A stretch of 23,567 nucleotides of DNA from Saccoglossus kowalevskii (GCF_000003605.2 NW_003128369.1:568108-591674); one strand, 5' to 3'. Positions 9,564-20,482 are shown, counted from the first letter of the stretch. The notes: a model not told the origin generated them from the letters alone. Numbers and translations: made by a program.

Positions 9564-9604
9564 CTATTAGTATTATTAAGAGAAAACAAACAGAATTTGT
9601 TATA

Positions 9605-9816
9605 TACTGTAAAGGGGGTAATTATTCACCGGGTTTTAATTTTGCTTATTTCGCTGACTGGAAAAATGAGCTAAATTAAAACACAGTGAATATGTAAAAT
9701 TTAGCATAGAACACATTATCTAAATGACGAAACCGTGAATTTAAAACCTACTGAATAAGCCTGAAATGGTAAATCAGTGAAATTTAAACCCAGTGAATAT
9801 TAGTCATTTTACAGTA
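9605..9816. mobile_element. Family C MITE, full copy (212 bp)
   Basis: Begins TACTGTAAAG and ends CATTTTACAGTA. The left half is a hairpin, with TTCACCGGGTTTTAATTTTG answered by a TAAATTAAAACACAGTGAA-type arm. The right half has direct repeats of a GTGAA-TTTAAA-CCCA-TGAA word. Closely matches the copy at 15216-15418 over its whole length. Confidence 0.85.
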
Positions 9817-9994
9817 CTGTAAATGGGTTCGTTGACTGGAAAATGTACTAAATTAAAACCCAGTGAATATGTAAAATTGAGCATACAACAAGTTATCCAA
9901 TTTATAAAACAGTGAATTTTAAACCCACTAAATATGGCTAAAATGTTTAATCAGTGAAATTTAAACCCAGTGAAAATAAGTGATTTTACACAGT
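9815..9994. mobile_element. Family C MITE, second copy head to tail, left part deleted
   Basis: Starts TACTGTAAATGGGTTCGTTG directly at the TA that ends the previous copy (the TA at 9815-9816 is shared). It lacks about 35 bp of the left hairpin arm seen in the other copies, jumping from the terminus to GTTGACTGGAAAATG. Its right end, GATTTTACACAGTGA, has drifted from the TACAGTA form. Orientation is the same as the first copy. Confidence 0.75.
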
Positions 9995-11420
9995 GAGTCA
10001 CTAAGAGTAAACTCTTGATTATTTTAATTTCAATCTTTTTTTTTATGTAATTATCATTATTCTCCGAAATGAACAATGGTAACATCTTTGTTGATTTTTA
10101 GACTTACAGAAGCCTCCTCTATATCAACAATGATAGACAATAGTGGCCTAGGCACCGATGTTGTGCCTATAATCTGAGCTTTAACAGATTTCAGCCTCAA
10201 TTTGATTTGAGAGCAGTCTAGTGACTATAATTGAGAACCATGCTTTCTGTAGTAAGCTACTGAAAATAATATTAAAGATGATTTGGATATTTAATTTATT
10301 TTTCTAAGACATGTTTCTAAATGATGACCATTTTCTCCTCATACTTTTAGGCAAGTCTCAGCTACCTGCATGTACTAGTGTTACAAGTGACTTAATTTGT
10401 TGTAGCCAAATAGGCCACGGGGGACAGGTGAAAGGTTTGTGCCCAGATAAGAATAAATGATTTCATTTGTTCACTGACGAATAGGGTATTATAGAGTTAA
10501 AATTCACCAAATATGAAATCAAACAACATGGTAGTCCTGCTATATCACTTAATAATGCCAATTCTGAATTAAATTGGACTTGAACAAAAAATCACAGATT
10601 GACGTAGAACAACAAAGTACTTTGTAGTTACAAAATTCCCTTGGTTGGAATGCAGGTGGGGGTGGGGAATGATTTGACATTTTACACAGAGCAAAATATT
10701 GTAAAACCCCAGAATGGCTTCCCTGAACTATAAGTTAAAAAGTATGCATAACCAATATGCTAAGTTGTACATTATCTGAAACTATACGCTGCATTCTTAT
10801 GACACAAAATGCAGTATTCTAACTTTAAGATGAGTAATTTCAGTTTCACAAAAAGTTTAATATAAAACACCTTTAACTTAACATAAATGTATACTAAATT
10901 TGCTGCTGTTGAAATGATTACTGCATCATTACACACAGACTTGAGTTTTCACAAAGTTGTCACGAAAATTAGTTTCATTACTATTACATTTGAAAGTAAT
11001 GATACACGTGCCTAAAGAATACAGAATAATAGATTTAACCATTTAGTTATGGGGCAAGTCGGTTAGTAGTAGGGTGAATAAGAAATGCGCCCATTTAAAA
11101 ATGGCACCAGCCATTCCCGCAAGCATAATGGTATAGTCCACTGTCCTTGCCAGCTCACTACTGTTGCATAGATATACATGTACATCTAAGCTACTGGGTA
11201 ATTGTAATCCCAGAAGTCTCGCATTCATTCTGAAGTCGATGTCGTACTTGAAATCTGTCTGTTTGAAGAAAGAATATATTTTATTTCTTATTTCAATATT
11301 TAAGTATCAACTCCCTAGACGAATTAAAATGCTTCAAGTGTGGTTTTTAAATCAAGTTGAAATTTTTACTGCATAGTGCATGTTATAATAACAACTTTAC
11401 CCCTGGACTGATACGTATAT
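9995..11420. other. No gene seen
   Basis: AT-rich spacer. Short opposite-strand frames near 11043-11376 have no motif or splice support. A G-rich word, GGTGGGGGTGGGG, lies near 10655 and is isolated. Confidence 0.45.
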
Positions 11421-11575
11421 ATGGTTTAATTTGCAGATAACCAAATATGCTAGATTAAACCAGTGAATATACAGTTGTAATCGTAGAATGCATTTATTTC
11501 GTTCACAAAAACACCGAATTAGTGAATTATGCAGGCAACATAGAACCCACTGAAATGAAGTCCAGGGATTGTATA
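11421..11575. repeat. Degenerate family C copy
   Basis: Carries the family C words in the right order: GGTTTAATTTGCAGATAACC, then TAGATTAAACCAGTGAATAT, then GAACCCACTGAAATG. Ends are lost, so this is an old copy recognised from its interior only. Confidence 0.4.
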
Positions 11576-12699
11576 TTTTTTCAGTACGCCATCACCACAT
11601 TGCAGCTGTGTAGTTGGTGAAGGATGACTATATTTGACATACAAGATTCATAACTTGGGTATAACTGACGAATCAATTTAATCGAAATTATAACCGAACA
11701 ATTATTATTTCTTTCAATTTTAAAATCAAACAAGTTACAATAATTTTGATTTATCATTTCAAAGCCCAATTTTTGTAATAAACCTATTTTATGATGCTTT
11801 GCAATAAATGACATGCAAAGAAGTTATCTTTGAAGAAAATATGAAATTTATGTCAAAAACAAGGTATGCGGTGAAACTTAAAACGAGAAAACACAGCGGG
11901 AAAAACGTTCTTGAAAACTTAAAAGAAATAAAAAACTATCATTCTTCACGTCTTGCTGACAAATTCATCGATTCTAGATGATTACGATGAAAGAGATGGA
12001 AAAAGAAAATAGATTGGCACACTGCAATGTCCCTATCGTCAGCATCTAATGCTATGTGTATAAATACCCAGTGTGTAATTATCAAAACTCACACAGGGTC
12101 TGCAAAACAGCTTACAAGCACCTTTCCTCTCATCCATGCTGTCACTATGGTAACCACTCCTATGAGAGTTTGCTTCATCTTTGCCGCAGAGCATCATTAG
12201 GTCTGAAAACAGCTTTGCCGATAGTTGGAGTACTGTACAAATATCTGCTGAAAATATGTTCTTTGTGTGCAATTGTTCGGTTCTCAAACAATAGGAATTA
12301 TAGCGTACATGTTCAAGCAATTCAAATTCTGACTGGATATGTGCATTCATTGTAATTACCGGTAGCAAAGAAATCCATAGTATAACAATAGATACGTAAC
12401 AGTATGCAAATTAGGCACTACGATTTTATTGCCAGTTGTCTAGTTTTCTGCTACAACATAAAATAGTACAAGGAAGTCATATTTGGGTGAATTTTCTCAA
12501 ATTTATTCATAATTCATTCTTCATTTAACTTTGAAAACTTGAAAAAACAAATTTTTAGGGTTGGCTGTATTTACGGTTGGCAATCTTTACTAATTTCAAA
12601 ACGGCCATCATCTGAATGAAAAAGTGACACTAAAATCCTTAGATTCACAGCGAAACCAACAATACAACTCTTTTGTTGTACATTACATATATTGCACTT
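11576..12699. other. No gene seen; X-box-like site
   Basis: Two overlapping frames of about 100-110 codons on opposite strands (about 12039-12368) show no recognised domain. GTCACTATGGTAAC at 12141-12154 resembles an RFX X-box (GTTGCCATGGCAAC type) with three changes. Otherwise no structure was noticed. Confidence 0.35.
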
Positions 12700-12905
12700 A
12701 TGTAACTACTTTATTTTTGTTTGGAATTTATTTTTGCCATTTTCGCTAATGGGATAATTCAGCGAAAAGAAAATCCAGAAATATTATATTTTGATTGCTA
12801 TATTTTACATTCAGTTCATCAAAATTCGGTAAAAATAATTTCCATACGAAACACCCAAAAATTATTTCAGACAGAAATTTTATTCTAGCTAGCTAAAAAA
12901 TTTTA
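12700..12905. repeat. Degenerate family A MITE
   Basis: Left part ACTACTTTATTTTTGTTTGG and AATTTATTTTTGCCATTTTC, right part TTTCCATACGAAACACCCAA and ATTTTATTCTAGC, in the same order as the element at 5263-5409 but more diverged and with about 60 bp extra in the middle. The TACTGTA ends have decayed. Confidence 0.65.
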
Positions 12906-14030
12906 CATTTATATAATTACTACCTACAATTAAGAATAATTCTTGATTTTGTTTTACAACCTTAAACCAGACCGGTGTGAAACAACTACATTGTACGCAT
13001 GTGATGCCAAAAATTTGAATGAATTCATACAGCTGAACTAGTGAAATGTGATTGGTCCATCTAATAATCTCACACATGTTTTCAAGTACGTATTCATGCG
13101 AGCACTGCACAAATATGGAGAACACGTTGCAATAATCCTGATTGAACACTTCATGTACACAGTAACGCAGAATGTTCACAAAAGCCGTACGTTGACCTGC
13201 CCACTCCATTAATTCGTGTCTCAGGCCTTGCTTTTTAAAAATGGCTGGAGATTGAAAAGCTCCTTAAAGCACAAAGACGAGTTATGGGTGTGATTTTGTT
13301 GTGTTGAGAAATAATTTTGGATTTGAAAAAATTGTGGCAAGATATTTTTTTTTTAGCTTTTCTGGACAAACTGCACGAATGCTTGCTCACCTTAAAAAAA
13401 GATCAGATGTTGACTTCTCACAAGACAAACTTATATATGTATATATTAAGCATATTAATGTGTTTATTTTTAGATATGTTTATAAGTTTTCTTCTTCTTA
13501 CATTATAATAATATTTACTACAGAGTTTCAAAGATTGACCCTACAAAAATCAATTGTATTAGGAGTATATTTTTAAAATTTGCAGCATAAATGCAAGATT
13601 CTGTTTTGTCACCTCGGTAAGAAGAAAAAAATCACCTCTTCCGTCACTAAAGATAATCCCATCCATATGCTTTAAATCTAAGATGCGTCAGATTCACAGA
13701 TGTGTGCAATCTGTACAACATCTTCATCGCATTGAGCGCTTTAACCTCAGTGAGTGACACAAGTTAACTATAATGATTTGGTGAGAGATTGTTACTCAAT
13801 AAAATAATGCTTTTATGACAGAGCATTGAAGCTAACACTGAGCTTCACAGAAGTTGAATTTCATTCAATAACCATTCAATTCATGTCCGAGATCTTGGGA
13901 CATATCAAATTGCTACAGACACACAAAAAATAAAAAAATAAAAATTTTCATGTCATTTACAATGTGAAATTTTGTGTTACAAATAAAAAATGCCATCACA
14001 TATTGCATACCATAAATACTACTAACTTTA
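12906..14030. other. No gene seen
   Basis: A - strand frame of 106 codons from an ATG at 13209 (MEWAGQRTAFVNILRY...) runs into the degenerate family A repeat. About one frame of this length is expected by chance in the window, and nothing in it is recognisable. The rest is AT-rich with A runs. Confidence 0.4.
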
Positions 14031-14228
14031 TACTGTCAAATACTTTAATTTTCGCTGAAAAGACTTTTATAGGTGTTTTGTATGGAATTAATTTTCACTG
14101 ATTTTTGACGAGTTGAATGTAGAATATAGGAAAAAAGGTAAATTCGCTAGATTTTATTTTCACTGATTCATACATTCAACGAAAATAGCGAAAAGTAATT
14201 CCAAGCGAAAATAAAGTATTTGACAGTA
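14031..14228. mobile_element. Family A palindromic MITE (198 bp), inverted relative to 5263
   Basis: Begins TACTGTCAAATACTTTAATT and ends AAATAAAGTATTTGACAGTA, a long imperfect inverted repeat. Its left arm, with GACTTTTATAGGTGTTTTGT, matches the reverse complement of the right arm of the 5263 element. It is about 50 bp longer than that element because of extra sequence around the centre. TA at both ends. Confidence 0.85.
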
Positions 14229-14734
14229 TACCACAGTATGCATAGCTTTTTATCATGATTACCTATCTATCCTTACATTAATTCGTTGATTATAAAATCA
14301 AGATATTTGTTTAACCCCGGAAAGAAAGAAAAATCACCTTTCCCAAATTTTATTTCCATATTTGTCTTTATAAATGTGGATCATGACCTCATATACACTG
14401 TTACATCAACTCTGTGACATCATCTGTTGGATTCAGTACACAAAGAGGATGACATTATTCAAGGTTACACTAGAGGGCACATGTACTACTGCCAAAGGGT
14501 TTCCACCTCAATGTTGAGTCGTTTTTATAACTCAAATATTTAAATTGATGTCAACAGTATCAATTCAACATATTTTGGAAATTTAACCAAATTAATAGGA
14601 TTACAATTGCAAATTTATCTAGATTTATAACAGTAAACACATGTGTTTTAGAGTATTTAAAAAAAAAACAGCCTCTCTGCTGAGATGGCTCTGCTGTTAG
14701 CATTGCACAATTTAATTAGTGAATTGAACAAAAT
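14229..14734. other. No gene seen
   Basis: AT-rich spacer without open frames of note or paired repeat ends. Confidence 0.45.
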
Positions 14735-15185
14735 GAACAAATCTGAGATTCCTATATCTATAATATAAAAGCAATCAGACTTGCAGTTTTCAACGAGAAG
14801 TCAAAAATATAATTTTTTCCCCCCAAAAATTACAAACATTTTCACTAAAATTCAAGAATTGAATATATCATCAGATAATGAACAAATCATAGATAGGTTC
14901 ATCTGAGGTATCTATATGTATAATATATTATCAAAGCAATCAGATTTCAACAAGAAGTCAAAAATATCATTTTTTTACCAAAAATTACAAAAATATTCAA
15001 CAAAATTTGGGAATTGAATAAATCAAAAAAAGAACAAATCTGAGATAGGTTCATCTGAAATACCTATATGTATATTACTTCAGCAAAAAGTCAAAAATAA
15101 CACTTTTTACCAAAAATATTCATAAAAATAAGAGAATTAAAGAAATCACAAAATGAACAAATATAAGAGAGGTCTAGCCAAGGTA
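14735..15185. repeat. Old tandem repeat, about 145-bp unit, three copies plus a partial fourth
   Basis: The anchor word GAACAAATC/A recurs at 14735, 14880, 15032 and 15155. Each is followed in order by a GAGAT or TAGAT word, a CTATATGTATAATAT-like stretch, AAGTCAAAAATA, a T-run with ACCAAAAATTACA and then a GAATTGAATAAATCA-type end. Steps are 145, 152 and 123 bp, so the copies have gained and lost short pieces. Copies two and three are more alike than either is to copy one. Confidence 0.75.
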
Positions 15186-15215
15186 GTGGTACATACATGT
15201 ATACACCAAGTACAG

Positions 15216-15418
15216 TACTGTAAAGAGATTAATTATTCACTGGGTTTTAATTTTGCTCATTTCGCTGACTGGAAAATGAGCTAAAAATAAAACTCAGTGA
15301 ACATGTAAAATTGAGCATCTAAAAGATAAAACCGTGAATTTAAAACCCACTGAATATGACTGAAATGGTAAATCAGCGAAATTTAATAAACCCAGCGAAA
15401 ATTAGTCATTTTACAGTA
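15216..15418. mobile_element. Family C MITE, full copy (203 bp)
   Basis: Begins TACTGTAAAG and ends CATTTTACAGTA, same orientation as the 9605 copy and very similar along its length. The left half is a hairpin of TTCACTGGGTTTTAATTTTG with a AAATAAAACTCAGTGAA arm; the right half repeats GTGAATTTAAAACCC and GCGAAATTTAATAAACCC. It follows a CAGTAC so that the border reads TACAGTACTGTA. Confidence 0.85.
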
Positions 15419-16073
15419 GTCGAAAGAAGTCAAAAAAAGTAAAAAGTTGATGTGGATGATGACAGCTGATGATATGTAATGTGATTAGCTCTGCTTGACT
15501 AAGTCAACAGAGAAGATAAAAACTTGCAAAAAATATCTAAAAGTCTGATTTAATAGGCTAAGTCTTGGTTAATCAGTCTTGTACAGGTATTTTTTAAAAA
15601 ACGAGTTGATAGCTGTCTAACAAACATACTATATTCATTGAACACAATGAAAATAACTCTGCATAGACAGCTTTATATTTCCGAACACTTGCACAAAGCA
15701 GTCATTTTCCTGTATGACAGACTCAAACAGGTGAGTACACAAATATCTATTATTGATGGAAAAACAAAGCCTTATATTTTTAATAATTCATTTTAATTTA
15801 CAGTTTTATTCAACAGAATTTGACCTGCCACCTGACGGATTGAATCCTAGATGCAATTTGCTACCACAATCAAATCTTAAATGAGATCATTAACACAAAT
15901 TTACGATTTTATCTTTTTCCCTCGTCACCCATACGCGGATGTCCAAGTTGAAAATTACTCCCCTGTCGCAAAGCTGAACTGTTTTTTTCTTGTGAAATAC
16001 AGTTCACAGTGTATGAGATCTATAGCCGATGTCATCAACAACACTCCAAAGTCTTAAATTCAATCGCAGCGAA
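15419..16073. other. Non-coding, possibly 5' region of a + strand gene
   Basis: AT-rich up to about 15900, then a patch with more CpG (ACGCGG, CCTGTCGC, CAATCGCAGCG) just before the small exon candidate at 16074. No TATA box or other core promoter element was recognised with confidence. Confidence 0.25.
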
Positions 16074-16121
16074 ATGAGCTATCGCAATCTCGAGGGAGAG
16101 CGACAAAATGGGCTACATCAG
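16074..16121 (+). CDS. Possible 16-codon first coding exon
   Basis: ATG at 16074 has A at -3 and A at +4 and opens a frame MSYRNLEGERQNGLHQ that ends in phase 0 at CAG|GTACTC (16121/16122). It lies in a small CpG-richer patch and its polar composition is unlike the surrounding AT-rich noise. If not spliced there, the frame stops 8 codons later. No downstream + strand exon could be joined with confidence, and the donor is only fair. The opposite strand is open over 130 codons here, and is the alternative reading. I do not recognise the protein. Confidence 0.2.
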
Positions 16122-17190
16122 GTACTCCACCATCAATCCAAATAAATTTCCATGAATAATTCAACACACCTAAATTCATGGATACACTGCAAACACATAT
16201 AATAACACTAATGCAAAGCAAAGAGTGGCATTTGGAAATGATTTCAGGAACCTGACATGAATTCTCAATCGAATGCATTTTCATGCTCGTTGCCTCGTTA
16301 TTAAATCTGTTGCATTTTGCAAAACAAATTTCAACTGGGCATAGAAAAACATACCCAGTAATGTCGTATACTAGAATTTTTGCTATGAAAAAAACAATTA
16401 GGTTATAAATGCAAATAAAAAGTGGATTCACAAAGTTTCCATGACAACACATGGGTTATTTCCTCAGTGTTACTTTTTTTGGCGACCATTTTGAATTGAA
16501 AAAGTCTACACGAGGCGATTTTGAGTTCAAAAAACAATTTTCACTAAATACGCTTGAGTATTCTGCAGCAAAAAAAAGTTGAAATATATCTGAGAGTTCC
16601 ATGAAATGTTTATAATCTATCATTAAATTCACAGTATGCCGATACTGAGGGATTAGACTTTTTAAATGTACATTGACTTTTTAAATGTGCATTGGTAAAC
16701 CTATGATACCGGGAGCTGCAAGTTTGTTCTACCACATATCAAAACACAACAATAGTAATGGCAACCATATTACTGTAACAATAATTATAATAAAAATCTA
16801 GCGTAGACTAAAACATATAAATGTACTTCATTCAAAATAATTTGGTCAGTGCCTAGAATTCCAGAGAAGAAAAAAATTATATATTGTATACAATAACATG
16901 ACATGAAAAACTAATTATTAAACATGAAAAAAAAAAAAAACATCTCAGACACCATATTGTAAAGAAAATGTTATGAAATCAAGTTTTTTCTTTTTCCTTT
17001 TATGCATCAAATGCATTAGCAAATTGAGTCCATATTGTTCAGAGATATTCTCACGTTAGTGGATTGACTCATTAGATAAGAACCATTTTGTTTAATATTA
17101 CTTAAGTGTTTGCAATTTTATTTTTATCAACCATTACAGAAAGATAAAAATTCTTGTTTCAATATATTAGAGAGACTTAAAACCTAGAGT
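16122..17190. other. No gene seen
   Basis: AT-rich. The only long frame is the antisense of the small exon candidate (16452 down to 16060), rich in Cys, Ile and Phe and without a known motif. Confidence 0.4.
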
Positions 17191-17793
17191 GTGGCAGACC
17201 AAATCAAAGCAAATTCCAAAATCATCAATGTCTCACTGATCACAATGAAGTGCCGAAAAATGCACAATTTTGAACAAATCACTACAGCTATACTTAAAGG
17301 TCTTGTCATTGTGAAATATTTGATACTTTTCAATTTCAGAGAATCTCATGCCATACTACTGGTAATCATTTCGGCTTCCCGTTTTATTGTACGTTCCAAA
17401 TTCATTTCCTCATGCTTTCGAACGATATTTTGTCTCACAGATTTGCATCTGTTCAGAACTACATGTACAGTACTGGGGACAAATCTGTGCAAACTGGCAA
17501 ATATCTCCCACAATTTGCGCATTTTCAGATCATCAAATATTTCACATAATACAAATCCTAAGATGCCGATAAAACTTAACAAATTATCTCAGAGAACAAA
17601 TCCTTATACATCAACCGATAAGAAGCAAGTCACAAATACAGACACAATGTACGCTGCTCTAACAACTAGCAGTCAAGAAATCAAACAGTTTCATTTAGTA
17701 AGGATGTGTGTAATTGGTTCACTAACAATGATGCCTAACCATCTACATATAACATGTAACCAATCAAGAAACACCTTATTAAGTTTTTGTTAG
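17191..17793 (+). other. 200-codon open frame of uncertain meaning
   Basis: Open from 17191 (a GTG; the first ATG in frame is some way in) to 17793. At this base composition a stop-free run this long is rare by chance, so it deserves notice. The encoded protein is rich in Ser, Thr, Asn, Ile and Leu, shows no recognised domain and looks more like the antisense of a coding strand. On the - strand, 17591 to 17346 is open and encodes a more protein-like, charged stretch, including KMRKLWEIFASLHRF and EEMNLERTIKREAEM, with possible acceptors (TCTTAG near 17568) upstream. That could be an internal or last exon of the - strand gene that starts at 20180, but I could not connect them. Treat as unproven on both strands. 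Confidence 0.2.
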
Positions 17794-19080
17794 AACTGAT
17801 GCAAATGGAGGCAATAGTCACGTGTGATGTTCATTTTCTTATATACGGTACATTGTACATGAGCGATGTCAACTTTTGCAATTTATGATGAAAATTCAAA
17901 AATGCTCTCTCGTACACAACTCCAAACATACCATACTCTAAACTAGGAGTTTGCAAACATCAGCTACTATAGTAGCTCTACTGTCCGTCATGTTCACTGA
18001 AAACGCGAGAAACTAATTTTCAGAAAATGACAAAATGTTGGATAGTACCAGTGAATGCTTCACTAAGGTCCTTAAAAACACTGACAGTAATCACGTTCAT
18101 AAAACATTGTCCTTGTGAGTGTACATTAAGGTAGTTGGCTACTATTAAAATATATTGCTTGTTTCCTCGGGTTTAAAAATAGTGCCTTTCATAAAAATAT
18201 ACATTTTCAATAGTTTGTACTGGGGTATATAAGAAAACAATTAATCAACAATTATGTAACACTTTTGAAGCAACAAACACAAGTAAAAAAATCACATCAT
18301 GATAAAAAAAATTATCTGTATAATACACATGACGTTAATATAGTATTCACCATAATATTGTACATTTATTTTGTTCTTATTTCTCAATAATAACAGAGGG
18401 GAGGGCAATTGAAGGACATTAACTCATTATATCTATTAATAATAATAATAAATAAAAACATAAACATAGCCAATGCTTGTTCACAGATTAAATTAAAATT
18501 TTAAGTGGCCCCCTCCCCTCCTACTCTCTCTTCCACTAAAGACTAATTTAAATTTAGCACTGAGTAAAATAGTGGATCACAATTCCAAACAGGCTTGAAG
18601 CATTCTAAGCAACCAAAATATTTTTTAATAACAGTATTCAACAACTATTTCAATCAATCATTCAATGGGGATGACAGAACCACATCTGTACATTTGCAGA
18701 CACAATGTACCAGGCTGGGGCAGTCGACACAACACAACACTGCTATCCGAGTTGAACTTGCCTAATGATGTGATACAATACATATATCATAAACGAGTCT
18801 GTCAACTTCTAAGATGCTGAATATTACAAATCTTATATATTATACAAATTGAGAACCATTCATTACCTATGCTAAATATTTTTTTGTCTACTGAAACCAT
18901 CTTCTATGTATATATATTATAAATTAAATTAATTAAAAATTCACAATGAAAAACAAAGTAGCAATGTAAAAAGAGGGTAATGTATCACATATGTTTAGGA
19001 AAGTTTTTTTTTTGTCAGGTACTGTCTGAAGCACAATAAACACAAATTTAAAAAAAAAATTTAAAAAATTGATAACCTAA
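17794..19080. other. No gene seen
   Basis: AT-rich with an (AAT)n-type run near 18435. A 10-bp perfect inverted pair GAGGGGAGGG (18396-18405) and CCCTCCCCTC (18511-18520) stands out from the surrounding A and T but may be chance. Confidence 0.4.
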
Positions 19081-19970
19081 TGTTATCTTCACATGGACAC
19101 AACACATGGTGTATACTATTAGGTTACCTGGACAAAAAGACATGGTCATGGTGTCCACGGAAACATGTGAAAATTTTGATGGTCTGTCAGGCCGGAAGCA
19201 AAGAATATATAATTTATGTCTAGTCAGAAACCATACAAAAAGCAAGTGTTTGATACCCAAAGGCAAATGTAAATGTATACCTATCAGATTTCGTCGGAAT
19301 GGAATGAATGCACGCGAGAAAGCTATAGTTTCTGCCGAGAGTGACACCCGGAGCACAGGGATATATACACCGATAATTCAGAGCGTGATTTACCGTGGAT
19401 ACGGACGCTTGTAATACCGCCTCCTTATGACGGGGTAGCGGAAGAATACGGTTCACCGCCAGGAATCAGGTGTACAAATATAGTTGGAATCAGTCAAGCT
19501 GGAAGTTCTGAGCATTGAATGTCACCAAGAACCGAAGTGATCGTGTTTTCAACGGGGGACTCGATCTGTCTGCGACACTGAGAGCGAGAGAGAAGGTAAC
19601 TTGGACGTCCATAGACAAGCCGAGCCACGTCGGTAGTTTATTATTACGATCCGTACTACCCTTTAAAATTACGTACATAGCTCTTGTCAAATGTCTCGAT
19701 CGACTTTTGAACTTAGAAAATAAAACTGACAGAAAAATAGCGATCTCAAAAGAAATCAAGATCGAAATCAAGCAAACCAAACAAACACACCCGATTTTAC
19801 GCGGCATATCTGAACTCCCAAGCTGGCTAAAAAAGTGAGCCGTCGAACCAGTGGAAATCACCTTATATTACCTCGCCGGAAATTGACGATATGGATCTTA
19901 CTGTTGGATATGACAATTCTGGGCAATCACTCACATGATTTCCTACAAGTCCTGAGAAGAAAGCACTCAC
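19081..19970. promoter_or_regulatory. CpG-richer island with open frames on both strands
   Basis: From about 19130 the sequence becomes richer in G+C and CpG than anything to the left, and this continues through the exon at 19971-20180 to about 20750. Frames of 102-124 codons are open on both strands. The + strand one from the ATG at 19106 to 19414 (MVYTIRLPGQKDMVMV..., basic, Cys-containing) and the + strand one at 19515-19838 (charged, ending ELPSWLKK) look somewhat protein-like, but neither is recognised. On the - strand this is intron 1 of the candidate gene below; alternatively it holds extra 5' exons or a second promoter. Confidence 0.3.
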
Positions 19971-20180
19971 CAGTTTTAATTTCGGCGGTCTTTCGGAGCA
20001 GCGTTGATACGAGCTCATGTCGTCCATCATCGGGGAAAATATCTTGTGTAAGAAATACTTTGGCGGTATGTCAGCGTCCCTGCTCAAATGAATGACGGCA
20101 GTTCCGAAATCCACCTCGTCGGAGGAATGGTCCACATCGTGGATAATACCGTCACAGTCATCAACGGGTAGAGAGGCCAT
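19971..20180 (-). CDS. Candidate first coding exon of an unrecognised protein (70 residues)
   Basis: ATG at 20180 reading left, with A at -3 and G at +4, starts MASLPVDDCDGIIHDVDHSS and the frame continues through an acidic N-terminus (DVDHSSDEVD), VIHLSRDADIPP, KYFLHKIFSPMMDD and a basic end RPPKLKL. It ends exactly in phase 0 at CTG|GTGAGT (19971/19970), close to the ideal donor. Without splicing it would stop 35 codons later. There is no signal peptide or membrane segment; the acidic start suggests a cytosolic or nuclear protein, which is inference only. The exon lies inside a CpG-richer island, as expected near a promoter. The rest of the gene would lie to the left, among the MITE-rich AT-rich DNA, which would then be intron. 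I could not identify the family. Confidence 0.5.
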
Positions 20181-20482
20181 TATTTCGTTGAAAAATCAAG
20201 TGAAATTCAAACCCCTTTGTAGACGGAACTGAAAATTGCTTGAAACGGGAAAATGAAATGCATAGGAAATGTACACACGGGCTATACTATTATTCCACGG
20301 GGAGGGCAGAGCATCGTGAGATGAGCAATATTTATTCAGTCAAAGCATGGAAGGTCCGTTACTACCTTCCATGGTCAGAGCCATTCCAGATTCGTCTCGC
20401 CCTCTACACCAACCAGATTATCGGACCTCGGTTGGATATGATTACGAAATAAACTGATGTAAACTGAAAAAAAAAAACGTAC
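20181..20482 (-). promoter_or_regulatory. Putative promoter and 5'UTR of the - strand exon, with a perfect hairpin
   Basis: Non-coding upstream flank of the exon at 19971-20180. It contains CATGGAAGGT (20346-20355) and its exact inverse ACCTTCCATG (20364-20373) around an 8-base loop, about 170-190 bp before the start codon. A second weaker pair, CCAACC and GGTTGG, follows at about 20411-20436. No TATA box was recognised. Confidence 0.3.

Noticed and set aside
9329-9674. Overlapping opposite-strand frames of 86 and 105 codons
   Set aside because: Both are translations of the palindromic family B element and its flank.
12039-12368. 110-codon - strand frame and 99-codon + strand frame as genes
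   Set aside because: Open on both strands, no domain and no splice support; only the X-box-like word was worth noting.
12889-13209. 106-codon - strand frame as a gene
   Set aside because: Length is within chance expectation here, there is no recognised motif, and its 3' end runs into a degenerate MITE.
18396-18520. 10-bp perfect inverted pair GAGGGGAGGG / CCCTCCCCTC as transposon ends
   Set aside because: Similarity does not extend beyond about 10-11 bp, and there is no target duplication; low-complexity purine words can match by chance.
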